A stretch of 42,342 nucleotides of DNA from NCBI GenBank assembly GCA_028336925.1, contig JAOKVV010000012.1:1-42342 (forward strand). Reading direction: 5' to 3'. Under the pieces are notes generated by a model. The model was not told the origin of the DNA and did not search any database. It saw nothing but the letters and a program-made list of their open reading frames with translations. Source of the stretch: Vicingaceae bacterium (GTDB lineage: Bacteria > Bacteroidota > Bacteroidia > Flavobacteriales_E > Vicingaceae). This document shows, in pieces, positions 1 to 8,354 of this stretch. The first letter of the stretch is position 1. The number at the start of each line of letters is the position of its first letter. The position numbers were made by a program, and so were the translations under genes.

Positions 1-653
1 TGAATCTGAGTTGGGAACTAGCAACGAAACGAATCCAAGCCAGTAAGAAATATTGTAAACTATTTTATGAAGCATTTGGTAAGGTGACAATTGATAGCAA
101 CTTAATTGCAAAAGCTATTGGTCAGTTCGAGCGGAAACTAATCTCCAATAATTCAAAATATGATCGAGTATTAAGAGGCGACGCCTACTTTACTGCTGAT
201 GAATATGAAGGTTTTGTAATTATTAATGAGCAATCAAGAGGCGACTGCCTTCACTGCCACACCTCTGATGCTGACGCGTTGGGAACGATTGTAGGATTTA
301 GCAATAATGGCCTTTCGAATTTAACAAGAGCAGTTGACTACAGCGATAAAGGCAGAGCTGAAGTCACAGGAGATAGCAATGATGTTGGAAAGTTTAAAAT
401 TCCATCATTAAGAAACGTAGCAGTAACAGCACCGTATATGCACGATGGCCGTTTCGAAACACTTGATGAGGTGTTAAACTTTTACAGTGAAGATGTTCAT
501 CTTAGCTACAATATTGACGCTAAAATGGGTTACGCTCATCAAGGAGGGATTAAGCTTTCAATAAAGGAGAAAGAACAAGTCATTGCATTCTTGCATACAC
601 TTACTGATCACACCTTTTTATCCAACCCTTCTTATAGTAACCCGTACAATTAA
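1..653 (+). CDS. Di-haem cytochrome c peroxidase / MauG family protein, 3' part (5' end outside window)
   Basis: Seen: the reading frame is open from base 3 and runs 216 codons to the TAA at 651-653; the GTG at 84 is internal, because the upstream codons read as family sequence, so the start lies left of the window. The visible part has one c-type haem motif, GDCLHCH (about visible residues 79-85), then the block IPSLRNVAVTAPYMHDGRF followed by TLDEVLNFY. Known: this block with the distal Met/His is the C-terminal haem domain of bacterial di-haem cytochrome c peroxidases and MauG-like proteins, which are periplasmic and either reduce H2O2 or oxidise a protein substrate. The first haem domain should be encoded upstream. 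It converges on the broken META gene. Family assignment is firm; peroxidase versus MauG-like oxidation cannot be decided from this half. Confidence 0.88.
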   Translation, partial: NLSWELATKRIQASKKYCKLFYEAFGKVTIDSNLIAKAIGQFERKLISNNSKYDRVLRGDAYFTADEYEGFVIINEQSRGDCLHCHTSDADALGTIVGFSNNGLSNLTRAVDYSDKGRAEVTGDSNDVGKFKIPSLRNVAVTAPYMHDGRFETLDEVLNFYSEDVHLSYNIDAKMGYAHQGGIKLSIKEKEQVIAFLHTLTDHTFLSNPSYSNPYN

Positions 654-698
654 TCTCTCTTGGTATCTATTAAACCAATCATCCGTTTAGCTGCATTA

Positions 699-1103
699 CT
701 AATCTACCTTTTTAAAAATAAGAATTACCTGACTGGATTTTAATGTAAGTACCAAACCGTCAACGCTATAGCTCATAGACTGTATTAAATGAGCCACATA
801 CCTCTGCTCCTACTGAAAATTATCACAAAATAATTCAGTAATTGCCGTATTCAATAATCTTAATGAATCTGTGTCAACAAAAAGATCAGCTATTAAGGAA
901 TTACAGCCAGTATTTCCATAAACCTTTCCGGTTGCTAAGTTAAATTCTAAGTAAGCACTAGATTGTTCTCGACCGACATCAATTCCATCTACCGATCGCA
1001 AAGCCCATATATCATGTAATCCATAATTGATTGTATTCTCCGAAACAACGAGGTTTAGATTGGTTACAGGAGCAGATCTACAACCTAGAAAAAAACAAAG
1101 CAA
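699..1103 (-). pseudogene. META/HslJ-like domain lipoprotein gene interrupted by an in-frame TAG
   Basis: Seen: the open part (1103 down to the TAG at 810-812) encodes 97 residues beginning with a short hydrophobic stretch and LGC, a lipobox-like cysteine, then a META-type core with GNTGCNSL and ending TELFCDNFQ. In the same frame after the TAG, the sequence continues EQRYVAHLIQSMSYSVDGL, then LTL and VILIFKKVD, to a second TAG at 699-701. Known: META/HslJ domains end with a Cys, an acidic 'E..F...L' helix and a final 'L.L.....L.F' strand, which is what follows the stop. The frame has no ATG upstream, only TTG at 1103, and the signal sequence is too short, so the 5' end may also be damaged. 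It lies 23 bases after the DUF5723 gene on the same strand. A nonsense-mutated gene is the simplest reading; a sequencing error or readthrough are alternatives. Confidence 0.72.
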
Positions 1104-1126
1104 TTCATAAAAAGTAGGTCTGCATT

Positions 1127-2491
1127 CTATCTAATTTTTCCCCATCTTGGGCACAACCACGGGGTACTTCTTTTATCCACTACCCTGCACTCTGGGCTAT
1201 TTCTAATAAAAAAATTAAGGTTAAAATATAAATCAATTGCTCGTAAATCTCCACGACGAATAAATGGCATAATATGATCAGAACCAATAGCCAACCAACC
1301 TACACGAAGATAAAATCCGGCCTGCGGAACAGTATAGTTAGAAAGAGTTAAAGGAATAGATGCGGTAATCCACCTACTTTCAAATCTTGGTGTAAGGGCA
1401 ATCAAATTAGATCGTTCTACCCCAAATGAATTTCGAAAACTTAGTCGTTGATTTATTCGGGCATTTAAATAAATATAATCCGCTAAATAAAAATCTCCTT
1501 GGACAGAAAGAGCCGTCGGTAAAAGAGCCGTGTATTTATCGCCCTCTTCACCTAATACTTCCGGATTACCTTCTATCAAATCGTCTAAAATAATGGTATC
1601 ACGGTCTTGAATATCTTTAGAGAATCTAGCCCCGTCTCTGTAACTAATATAACCCAAATCTAACAATGAGAAACCGATTCTGTAGCGATAATCAGCAACT
1701 TTACAACCGCCATTACGAGAGTGAGGAAGGTATTTATTAACATTATCGAAGATCGCTTTATAGGTTAAACCAAGATCCATTCCCCAACCTTTCCCTGAAT
1801 TAACTTTTGCATCGGTGTATGAATAAGCACCCACTGCATCTCTTATATATCCTGATCCTTGGGTAACATCAACTATTCCGTTTTTAATATTAAGTGATGA
1901 CTGCTGAATGCCATACAATCGGTTGATGGTAACCCCTGCACTTAGTAATTCATAATCTCGACTTCTGAGAATTCTACCATATGAAACACCAACCTCACCC
2001 CAAGACATCGTCTTGAAACGTCCATTTTTCATTCGATAAGTACCATCTAGAATTTCTTTTGTATCGCCATCATTAATTAATTCGACTATAATAGAAGGTA
2101 TCCGATTCATATTTCCATAGGCCCTAACTCCTGTATGTAAACCAAAAGAATTCTTTTTGTAACTCAATGATGCGGAAGGACCAGATATTTCTGCTGCAAT
2201 GAATCCTTTTGCTAAATTATTCGGATTATCAAAAGTAATATCACCAAAATCAGGCTTAAAAAGCAATCTACTGTTGACATAATTAATAGTATTACTTCTA
2301 GCGAATATATGAGCTCCAAGCAAATTTACAGACAGAAAAAATTTTTGATCAACTATTAACGCAGGATTAACACCGACTTGTTTTACAGGGAGAAAATTGT
2401 CAGTAACAACTCCTATTTTTTCTTGAGCAATAGTAGAAAAAGCAAACGAAAAAAGAATTAAAAAAGAGAGAAATAAATACCTAATAGTCAA
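1127..2491 (-). CDS. DUF5723 family outer-membrane beta-barrel protein
   Basis: Seen: 454 residues with a clear N-terminal signal peptide (hydrophobic residues 5-21, cleavage near AIAQ), then alternating polar/aromatic segments typical of a barrel (for example SLLDLGYISYRDGA and AGFYLRVGWLAIGSDH), with a cysteine pair near the C terminus. No ATG is available: the start is TTG at 2491, or CTG one codon earlier, just after a stop; an AAAGG stretch lies directly upstream. Known: DUF5723 proteins are Bacteroidota outer-membrane proteins of undefined role, often next to OmpA-type proteins. The broken META gene follows 23 bases downstream, suggesting one transcript. Function beyond envelope location is not known. 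Confidence 0.72.
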   Translation of the reverse strand: MTIRYLFLSFLILFSFAFSTIAQEKIGVVTDNFLPVKQVGVNPALIVDQKFFLSVNLLGAHIFARSNTINYVNSRLLFKPDFGDITFDNPNNLAKGFIAAEISGPSASLSYKKNSFGLHTGVRAYGNMNRIPSIIVELINDGDTKEILDGTYRMKNGRFKTMSWGEVGVSYGRILRSRDYELLSAGVTINRLYGIQQSSLNIKNGIVDVTQGSGYIRDAVGAYSYTDAKVNSGKGWGMDLGLTYKAIFDNVNKYLPHSRNGGCKVADYRYRIGFSLLDLGYISYRDGARFSKDIQDRDTIILDDLIEGNPEVLGEEGDKYTALLPTALSVQGDFYLADYIYLNARINQRLSFRNSFGVERSNLIALTPRFESRWITASIPLTLSNYTVPQAGFYLRVGWLAIGSDHIMPFIRRGDLRAIDLYFNLNFFIRNSPECRVVDKRSTPWLCPRWGKIR

Positions 2492-2599
2492 CAGCCTTTA
2501 ATATTAATTAAGTAGTAATACTATATTTAGCAATGAACGATTAAATTAACACTTTTTGCTTACGTATAAAAAGATTATTTTCGCCACAGATAAAAAGAA

Positions 2600-3898
2600 T
2601 TAGTAGGCTTGATTATCCTTTGAGAAGAATGTCTTAAAAAAGGTTCTTAAAAATATCTTTAAATCTAAAGAAGGGGCCCAGTTTTTAATGTAAAGTAAGT
2701 CAACTCGGATTCTATTTTGCATCGATTGCTGATCTTTTGTTTCTCCTCTATATCCGGCTACTTGAGACAACCCTGTAATCCCAGGCTTTACTAATAATCG
2801 ATTAAAATAACCCTGTATCTTACTATCATACTTATCATTAAGAGACTTAATGTGAGGCCTTGGCCCTACAATCGACATATCACCTAGAAACACATTAATG
2901 AATTGAGGAAATTCATCCAAACTAGATTCTCGCAAAAATTTACCAACTTTAGTTATCCTAGAATCATTTTTAGTAGCTTGTGCATCTCCTGATGCAGGCT
3001 TCATAGATCTAAATTTAATACAATAGAAATAAACTGCCCCTTTGCCGGCCCTAGGTTGTATGAAAAATACAGGACCTTTAGAATCTAGTTTTATAATAAG
3101 CCCTACAATTGGGATTAACCAAGATAGCACAAATAAGATCACGGTAATTGAGATTAAAAGATCAAAAACACGTTTTAAAATCAAATTTCTGCGAGACATC
3201 AAAAGAGATAAATCAACAATATCTGTCACATTTTCGCCTAAATCATTAATCGCCTTAATATTATCGTCAGCTAATAAACTTAATGCGATATCATTTTTAA
3301 GCGAAACTCTCATTAATCGGCTCAACTCTACATTAGATAACAATTGAGAATGACAGTAAATTTCCTTTATTTCATTCTTAATGATATAATTTTGAAGATC
3401 TCCAACCTCATTTAAGTTTTTAAAATAATCTACGAATTGATTCCCAGTTCTTGGATTCTTAGTGAGGTAATCTATTATTTTATCTTTTTCGGGGAAAGCT
3501 CCAATAATAATGAACCTATTATATGAATAGCCATAACTCCTGTAAATTTTTAAAGCAAAAACAAAAAATGTTTTACTAACAACTACTGCAATCCCGAGGA
3601 GAAGAAAATGCTTACTAATAAGAACCAAAGGAGTATCTATAAATAGCGAAAAACAACTATAAATTATTCCAAACAATACAATTTGCTTAAAACCCTGCTT
3701 CAACACTTTTTCTAAACCCACATATCTTCTAACACTTTTAGAAGGATATAGAATTAGCTTTACAACTACCCATAGAATAAGAATTGAAGACATATTAAAA
3801 GAATCCCCTCCCAATAGCTCAAAAAGCGAGATAAGGCTAATATCTAGTAAAGTACTAAAAATAAAAAAGTGAAGATATTTTAGAGCGATTTTGGGCAC
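2600..3898 (-). CDS. Polyprenyl-phosphate sugar-1-phosphate transferase (WbaP/WcaJ-type initiating glycosyltransferase)
   Basis: Catalyses transfer of a sugar-1-phosphate from a nucleotide sugar to undecaprenyl phosphate at the inner membrane, the first step of lipid-linked polysaccharide assembly (family knowledge). Seen: 432 residues; hydrophobic helices near residues 10-30, 37-50, 70-90 and 95-115; a central nucleotide-binding-like domain (IIIGAFPEKDKIIDYL); a further helix near 245-270; then the catalytic domain with KRVFDLLIS, FRSM, DSRITKVGKFLRESSLDEFPQ, and the signature MSIVGPRPH. The start is GTG at 3898 directly after an in-frame stop, so it cannot be longer. It stands alone on its strand, about 1 kb downstream of the previous gene, and is separated from the polysaccharide operon at the other end of the window. 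Sugar specificity cannot be read from sequence. Confidence 0.9.
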   Translation of the reverse strand: MPKIALKYLHFFIFSTLLDISLISLFELLGGDSFNMSSILILWVVVKLILYPSKSVRRYVGLEKVLKQGFKQIVLFGIIYSCFSLFIDTPLVLISKHFLLLGIAVVVSKTFFVFALKIYRSYGYSYNRFIIIGAFPEKDKIIDYLTKNPRTGNQFVDYFKNLNEVGDLQNYIIKNEIKEIYCHSQLLSNVELSRLMRVSLKNDIALSLLADDNIKAINDLGENVTDIVDLSLLMSRRNLILKRVFDLLISITVILFVLSWLIPIVGLIIKLDSKGPVFFIQPRAGKGAVYFYCIKFRSMKPASGDAQATKNDSRITKVGKFLRESSLDEFPQFINVFLGDMSIVGPRPHIKSLNDKYDSKIQGYFNRLLVKPGITGLSQVAGYRGETKDQQSMQNRIRVDLLYIKNWAPSLDLKIFLRTFFKTFFSKDNQAY

Positions 3899-4068
3899 TT
3901 AAATTTTTAATTAGGTTGTCTTTTTGAATTAATAAATTTATACTCTTGACAATATATTCCACAAATAGTTGCCTAAGATTTGAAATTTTGCAGCAAATTA
4001 AGCCTATACTTTAACGAATCTGTTCACGAAATTAATTAACAAAAAGTTAGGATTAAACAATTAAATAA

Positions 4069-4103
4069 GTAGATATAAATAATTCAAAATGATTTATATC
4101 TAC
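4069..4103. repeat. 12-bp perfect inverted repeat
   Basis: GTAGATATAAAT at 4069-4080 is the exact reverse complement of 4092-4103, with an 11-base spacer. It lies about 170 bases upstream of the sugar transferase start codon. It is AT-rich and has no adjoining T-run on either strand, so it is not a standard terminator; an operator or a remnant of a mobile element end are possible. Confidence 0.5.
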
Positions 4104-4491
4104 CTCCCATAGTCTTATTCGCCGGTAAATACTACTGCTAACTAATTACTACTTTTTACAAGCACTAATAAAGAATAGCCTCTTAATAACCTTACAGCAA
4201 AATATGGATTGAGACTAAATAAAAATTTCCCGAGGTCATGCTGCAAGCCTTCTCTTAAATTCTTAGTGAGGTAGATCTATTAGACCTCCTGCATAAATTG
4301 ATTCGTTCATAATTATATTTTTCTAGGGATTGTAAATATACTATTGTTTTACCATCTACCTTCCTTTACTACAGTACTTTTAAACAATTCATTAATCTAA
4401 TACTACATGAATTAGGTAAGAAAGTACTAACATAATAGGTACACATGCAAAAATCTGATAGATCAATAAACAGAGAATTGAGGGTTTCCCC

Positions 4492-4647
4492 CTATTGAAC
4501 CTCCTCTATTTTATCACCATCTTTGGAGTGGTTAAACTTAAGAGAACAAAATGATGCCTTAAAATCATCAAAAGAGTGAAGTTGCCATAGGGTTATGGTA
4601 AATGTTCCCCTTCTAGTAGTGTAGTATTTGGCGCTTCTCTCTTTCAT
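4492..4647 (-). CDS. Possible small protein, 51 residues, unrecognised
   Basis: An ATG at 4647 opens a 51-codon frame ending in TAG at 4492-4494. It starts MKERSAKYYTTRRGTFTI and continues with a mixed basic/aromatic composition, without a signal peptide or membrane segment. I recognise no family, see no convincing ribosome binding site, and it lies in a decayed region, so it may be a chance frame or part of an older gene. Confidence 0.15.
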   Translation of the reverse strand: MKERSAKYYTTRRGTFTITLWQLHSFDDFKASFCSLKFNHSKDGDKIEEVQ

Positions 4648-4729
4648 TCTCGATACATCAAATTTTATTCAATCTTTTTCGTTTGAGAACAAGTTCAAAA
4701 TTAGAACCCTGCCACATCTAACCCCCTGA

Positions 4730-4888
4730 ATACAAAAGAGCATTCAACAATTAGTTACTGATGCAGGCATAGAGATTTCTCAAATTTGTAGTATAGAAAG
4801 AGGAATTCTAAATACCTCAATCGGTAATGCATTTAATTTAGCCCAAGCATTAAAAGTAGAGATTAAAGTACTATTTGAAGATTTGTAG
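4730..4888 (+). pseudogene. Remnant of an XRE/Cro-type helix-turn-helix regulator
   Basis: Seen: from a stop at 4727-4729, an open stretch of 52 codons ends in TAG at 4886-4888. It contains QLVTDAGIEISQICSIERG, then NTSI, AFNLAQALKVEI and LFEDL. Known: this is the layout of helices 2-5 of an XRE-family DNA-binding domain (recognition helix 'SQI..IERG', then 'A..LA.AL.V....LF'). The first helix and any start codon are missing: upstream in this frame are a stop and unrelated sequence. It is therefore a 5'-truncated relic, possibly of a regulator from a lost accessory element. Confidence 0.6.
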
Positions 4889-4921
4889 CATTTGTAAATA
4901 CCACTTATGCTACATTATCTA

Positions 4922-5155
4922 TTACAAATCCCAAATACTAGTTCTTTTAGGCGCAAAAGCCTTCTTAAACGTCTCTTTATGTTCTAAGATAAAGGCCATC
5001 GATAAATACACGAAAAAAGAAATTCCGACAGAAATAAATGAAAAGTAAATAAAGAAAAGCCTGATTCGAGAAATTTTAATGCCCAATTTATTTCCCCACC
5101 ATTCACATACGCCAAAAAAGTTTCGCTCGAAAAGACCTTGTATTTTCTTTATCAT
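4922..5155 (-). CDS. PspC-domain small membrane protein
   Basis: Seen: 77 residues from ATG at 5155, which overlaps the DUF2851 stop as ATGA and gives the usual short PspC form; a longer frame to 5209 exists but lies inside the upstream gene. The N-terminal half has FGVCEWWGNKLGIKISRIRL, the PspC-type segment, followed by one hydrophobic helix (about residues 33-54) and a basic tail. Known: PspC domains are found in phage-shock and envelope-stress membrane proteins, where PspC acts at the inner membrane. Here it is the last gene of a housekeeping operon with no other Psp gene nearby, so a specific stress role is inference. Confidence 0.75.
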   Translation of the reverse strand: MIKKIQGLFERNFFGVCEWWGNKLGIKISRIRLFFIYFSFISVGISFFVYLSMAFILEHKETFKKAFAPKRTSIWDL

Positions 5156-6429
5156 AAATTCTTTTTTATTAATTGATTTCCGATAGCACAATTTAAACAA
5201 TTTTTGCATTTACAAAAACTCGTACTTAATTCTATTAGCGCTTGAGAGACTAAAGCTGTTTCCGATAGCACCCCATTTGCTCTAAAATGATCTACAATTC
5301 CATTTTTTTCTGCCGGTAATTCTTCCAATAAACGAATAGCTCTATCGCATAAAGAAGCGTTATCTATGGACTTACCATAAGCAAACAAGAATGGCGCTAT
5401 GGTATTAATAATTAGAGTTCTTTTGCCAGAAACGCCTAATCGAGTGTATTTATTTTCCTTTGATGGTTTATCAAACAAAAAATGATCTGACCAGTAGTCT
5501 GATGCATTTGTATCCAACATTTTTATCAAATCAACTACATTTTCAATCTTTAAGACCAATGAAAAAAGCTTTTTATTCGTCCAAATTAATCGAGCAAATT
5601 GTGATAATCGAATGGTTGGAAAATTAGCAGGTCGTAATCGGAGAAACTTCCAATTACTGCCATCCATTGTGTAAATCTGATGCTTTTTTGATAAGAATCG
5701 AAACTCTTTTTGTAATGCAATCGGATAGTCTTCTACAAAATTCTTCTCAAGTAACCCTGCTTGTCCAAAGAGGAGTGCTTCAATTTGAAACAACTGATCG
5801 TACTTAGAATACAACTGAAATGGAATATTTAAGGCTAGTTGATAAAAAGCTTCACTATTAACTTTAAAACCAAAATACTTGGCTAACCATATATAAAAAA
5901 CACGTTCCCAGTCACCATTCGTTTGTTTTAGGACTTCCTCTATCGCACTAACTTTATTTTCCAATCGCTCTGTTATCAAACGATCCATCCAGCTATTTAC
6001 TGTAAAGGAATCTACTTCGGCGATGCTGTTTTTACAGGCCAACCAATCAGGCTGATTCAACAGATTTTGATAATTGGCGTAAGCCTGAGAATTTAATAAA
6101 TCCTTAAGCTCCAATACAGGAACTACAGAACCATCAGACAGTGAGACATCTTTATCGTGTTTATATACTACGTGTAAAATCACGCTATCATACGCCTTGT
6201 CTACTTGATGTTTGTGCTGATACCAATCTGAACTACTGATATGAATTTCAATATTTCCGGCCCACTCTTTATCACCAATTAATAATCGAGCATTCAAAAA
6301 ATCAGGCCCTGCATTGATATTGTGCACACCTACCGACTTAACAGTAATCAATTCGCCATTAGAAGTCTTTAATTCTTCAGGTTTAAAATACTGGAATTTC
6401 CAGCAATAATGAAGAAAATCTTCTTTCAT
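5152..6429 (-). CDS. DUF2851 family protein
   Basis: Seen: 425 residues, starting MKEDFLHYCWKFQYF, with the conserved HNINAGPDFLNARLLIG and GNIEIHISSSDWYQH blocks near residues 35-90 and ILHVVYKHD after them. The C terminus carries a cysteine cluster, CKCKNCLNCAIGNQ, spaced C-x-C-x2-C-x2-C, suggesting a bound metal or Fe-S centre. No signal peptide or membrane segment. Known: DUF2851 is a Bacteroidota-enriched family without an established function. It begins 11 bases after pyrF and its stop overlaps the pspC-like start, so it is translated as part of the purM-prfA-pyrF operon. Confidence 0.85.
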   Translation of the reverse strand: MKEDFLHYCWKFQYFKPEELKTSNGELITVKSVGVHNINAGPDFLNARLLIGDKEWAGNIEIHISSSDWYQHKHQVDKAYDSVILHVVYKHDKDVSLSDGSVVPVLELKDLLNSQAYANYQNLLNQPDWLACKNSIAEVDSFTVNSWMDRLITERLENKVSAIEEVLKQTNGDWERVFYIWLAKYFGFKVNSEAFYQLALNIPFQLYSKYDQLFQIEALLFGQAGLLEKNFVEDYPIALQKEFRFLSKKHQIYTMDGSNWKFLRLRPANFPTIRLSQFARLIWTNKKLFSLVLKIENVVDLIKMLDTNASDYWSDHFLFDKPSKENKYTRLGVSGKRTLIINTIAPFLFAYGKSIDNASLCDRAIRLLEELPAEKNGIVDHFRANGVLSETALVSQALIELSTSFCKCKNCLNCAIGNQLIKKNL

Positions 6430-6440
6430 GGCGTTTAAAA

Positions 6441-7262
6441 TTATATACCGAAGTTATTAAGGTAAGTTTTCATTTCCTCTTGCAGCTTTTTCGCCTTCTC
6501 TTTAGCTACTTCAGCAAACCGTTCAGTGCTATCTGCATAAATAATACCCCTACTTGAATTCACCAATAAACCGCAATCCTTATTCATTCCATTTTTGGCT
6601 ACTTCTTCTAGACTTCCGCCTTGAGCGCCTACACCAGGAACAAGCAAAAAATTATCAGGCGCTATTTTTCGAATTCCTTGAAGCATTTCAGGTCGTGTAG
6701 CACCAACTACAAACATTAAGTTATCTTTATTACCCCAAGTATTCGCTTTAGTAATTACCTTCTCGTGTAATTGAAGCCCTGTAGTATTGGAGGTCATGAA
6801 CTGAAAGTCCAATGCGCCTTCATTAGACGTGAGCGCCAATAAAATAACCCATTTATTTTCATAGGTCAAGAATGGTAATACAGAATCACTACCCATATAA
6901 GGAGCTACCGTTATGGAATCAAAATCCATCTGCTCAAAAAATGCTCGAGCGTATAACTTTGAGGTATTTCCTATATCGCCTCTTTTTGCATCCGCAATAG
7001 TAAAAATGTCTTTTGGAATATAAGCTAATGTTTTTTCTAAGCTAATCCAGCCTTTACTTCCTAAGCTTTCATAAAATGCAATATTGGGTTTGTAGGCAAC
7101 GCAATAATCCTTAGTTGCATCAATAATCGCTTTATTAAACTCAAAAATAGGATCTTCCAAGTCTTTTAAATGAGCAGGAATTTTTTCAAGATCAGCATCT
7201 AATCCAACACATAAAAAACTCCGCTTTCGCTTGATTTGTTCTACTAATTCAACTCTATTCAT
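6441..7262 (-). CDS. pyrF: Orotidine 5'-phosphate decarboxylase
   Basis: Converts orotidine 5'-phosphate to UMP, the last step of de novo pyrimidine synthesis, in the cytoplasm. Seen: 273 residues, the length of the longer (type 2) PyrF subfamily. Motifs include [14 protein letters not shown] (17-30), YKPNIAFYE, and the catalytic block [10 protein letters not shown] (91-100) with the Asp-Lys-Asp arrangement, then [10 protein letters not shown] and VPGVGAQGG in the phosphate-binding region. ATG at 7262 is three bases after the prfA stop, and the DUF2851 gene follows after 11 bases, indicating one operon. Confidence 0.95.
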   Translation of the reverse strand: MNRVELVEQIKRKRSFLCVGLDADLEKIPAHLKDLEDPIFEFNKAIIDATKDYCVAYKPNIAFYESLGSKGWISLEKTLAYIPKDIFTIADAKRGDIGNTSKLYARAFFEQMDFDSITVAPYMGSDSVLPFLTYENKWVILLALTSNEGALDFQFMTSNTTGLQLHEKVITKANTWGNKDNLMFVVGATRPEMLQGIRKIAPDNFLLVPGVGAQGGSLEEVAKNGMNKDCGLLVNSSRGIIYADSTERFAEVAKEKAKKLQEEMKTYLNNFGI

Positions 7263-7265
7263 CCT

Positions 7266-8348
7266 TTATTCGATTGATCCTTCTTTCATTTTTTCTGTAT
7301 TCTCAGCCATTTTCAAAGCATCATTTACTTCATCCAAAGCACCGTTAATTATTGCGTCCAAATTATACAGCGTCAGATTTATTCTATGATCTGTTACCCT
7401 TCCTTGCGGATAATTATACGTTCTAATCTTGGCAGATCGATCACCAGAAGAAACCAATGTTTTACGTTGTTCTGCTCTTTCTGCATTTTTGATGGCCAAT
7501 TCTTTCTCATATAATCTAGAACGCAAAACTGTTAATGCTTGAGCATAGTTTTTTATCTGGCTTCTTCCTTCCTGACATTCCACAACCGTATTAGTAGGTA
7601 AGTGAGTCAATCGAACAGCCGACTCTGTCTTGTTTACGTGCTGACCACCTGCTCCAGAAGATCTAAAAGTATCTTTCTTTATGTCAGACATATTTAGATT
7701 AATATCAACTTCTTCTGCCTCAGGAAGCACGGCAACCGTTGCAGCTGAAGTGTGCACTCTTCCTTGGGTTTCTGTTTGAGGTACACGCTGAACTCGGTGT
7801 ACTCCAGATTCATATTTTAGTGTCCCGTATATATCATCACCACTTACGCTGAATGACACTTCTTTAAAACCGCCTGAAGTTCCTTCATTCATAGAAAGCA
7901 CTTCATATTTCCATCCTTTATTCTGAATAAATCGAGTGTACATACCAAATAAATCACCGGCAAAAATAGCCGCCTCATCACCGCCGGTTCCACCACGTAT
8001 TTCCATAATTACGTTCTTGGAATCTTCCGGATCTTTAGGAATCAACATAACTTTGATTTCCTCTTCGAGAGCATCTCTTCGTTCCACTAAATCATCGTAC
8101 TCCATCTTCGCCATCTCACGAAACTCTTCATCTTTTTCTCTAGAGATAATCTCCCTAGAGGATTCAATGTTATCGAGTACATTTTTATATTCATCATGTG
8201 TTTGAACAAATGTTTCTAAGTCTTTATACTCCTTATTCAACTTCACATAACGATCCATATCAGAAATAATTTCTGGATCTACGATTAATTGAGATACTTC
8301 TTCCCATCTCTCTTTAATCGATTGTAATTTTTGTAATAAATTACTCAT
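7266..8348 (-). CDS. prfA: Peptide chain release factor 1
   Basis: Recognises UAA and UAG in the ribosomal A site and triggers peptide release. Seen: 360 residues with an N-terminal coiled-coil domain (1-100), the [16 protein letters not shown] block (118-133), [20 protein letters not shown] (186-205) where the codon-reading P-x-T tripeptide is PQT (190-192; many RF1 proteins have PAT), and the catalytic GGQ at 234-236 in [16 protein letters not shown]. The P-x-T tripeptide, rather than SPF, marks it as RF1 and not RF2. It lies between purM (6 bases) and pyrF (3 bases) on the same strand. Confidence 0.95.
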   Translation of the reverse strand: MSNLLQKLQSIKERWEEVSQLIVDPEIISDMDRYVKLNKEYKDLETFVQTHDEYKNVLDNIESSREIISREKDEEFREMAKMEYDDLVERRDALEEEIKVMLIPKDPEDSKNVIMEIRGGTGGDEAAIFAGDLFGMYTRFIQNKGWKYEVLSMNEGTSGGFKEVSFSVSGDDIYGTLKYESGVHRVQRVPQTETQGRVHTSAATVAVLPEAEEVDINLNMSDIKKDTFRSSGAGGQHVNKTESAVRLTHLPTNTVVECQEGRSQIKNYAQALTVLRSRLYEKELAIKNAERAEQRKTLVSSGDRSAKIRTYNYPQGRVTDHRINLTLYNLDAIINGALDEVNDALKMAENTEKMKEGSIE

Positions 8349-8354
8349 AGCTTC

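Larger units (their letters stand above)
3899..4921. other. Gene-poor 1-kb stretch with decayed sequence
   Basis: No intact gene is visible between the sugar transferase and the PspC-like gene. The stretch holds a 12-bp inverted repeat (4069-4103), a 44-codon open frame without a start codon on the minus strand ending at 4142 (begins IYLTKNLREGLQHDLGK; not recognised), a 51-codon minus-strand open frame at 4492-4647, and a helix-turn-helix remnant on the plus strand (4730-4888). Stops are frequent in the other frames. I read it as a site of past gene loss that probably also contains the upstream region of the sugar transferase gene. Confidence 0.6.

Noticed and set aside
84-86. GTG at 84 as the start of the peroxidase gene
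   Set aside because: The frame is open to the window edge and the upstream codons encode normal family sequence, so this GTG is internal.
3042-3347. Plus-strand open frame of 101 codons opposite the sugar transferase
   Set aside because: It is antisense to a well-supported gene and has no recognisable domain.
3455-4275. Possible short duplication: a 15-base match between the sugar transferase gene (near 3461) and 4259 (ATTCTTAGTGAGGTA)
   Set aside because: The match does not extend and the surrounding translations do not align, so chance is enough.
4142-4276. Minus-strand open stretch of 44 codons (IYLTKNLREGLQHDLGK...)
   Set aside because: It has no start codon and no family I recognise; kept only as part of the gene-poor stretch.
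5156-5209. Longer PspC-like start at 5209
   Set aside because: It overlaps the DUF2851 coding region by 58 bases; ATG at 5155 overlaps by 4 in the usual ATGA form and fits the family length.
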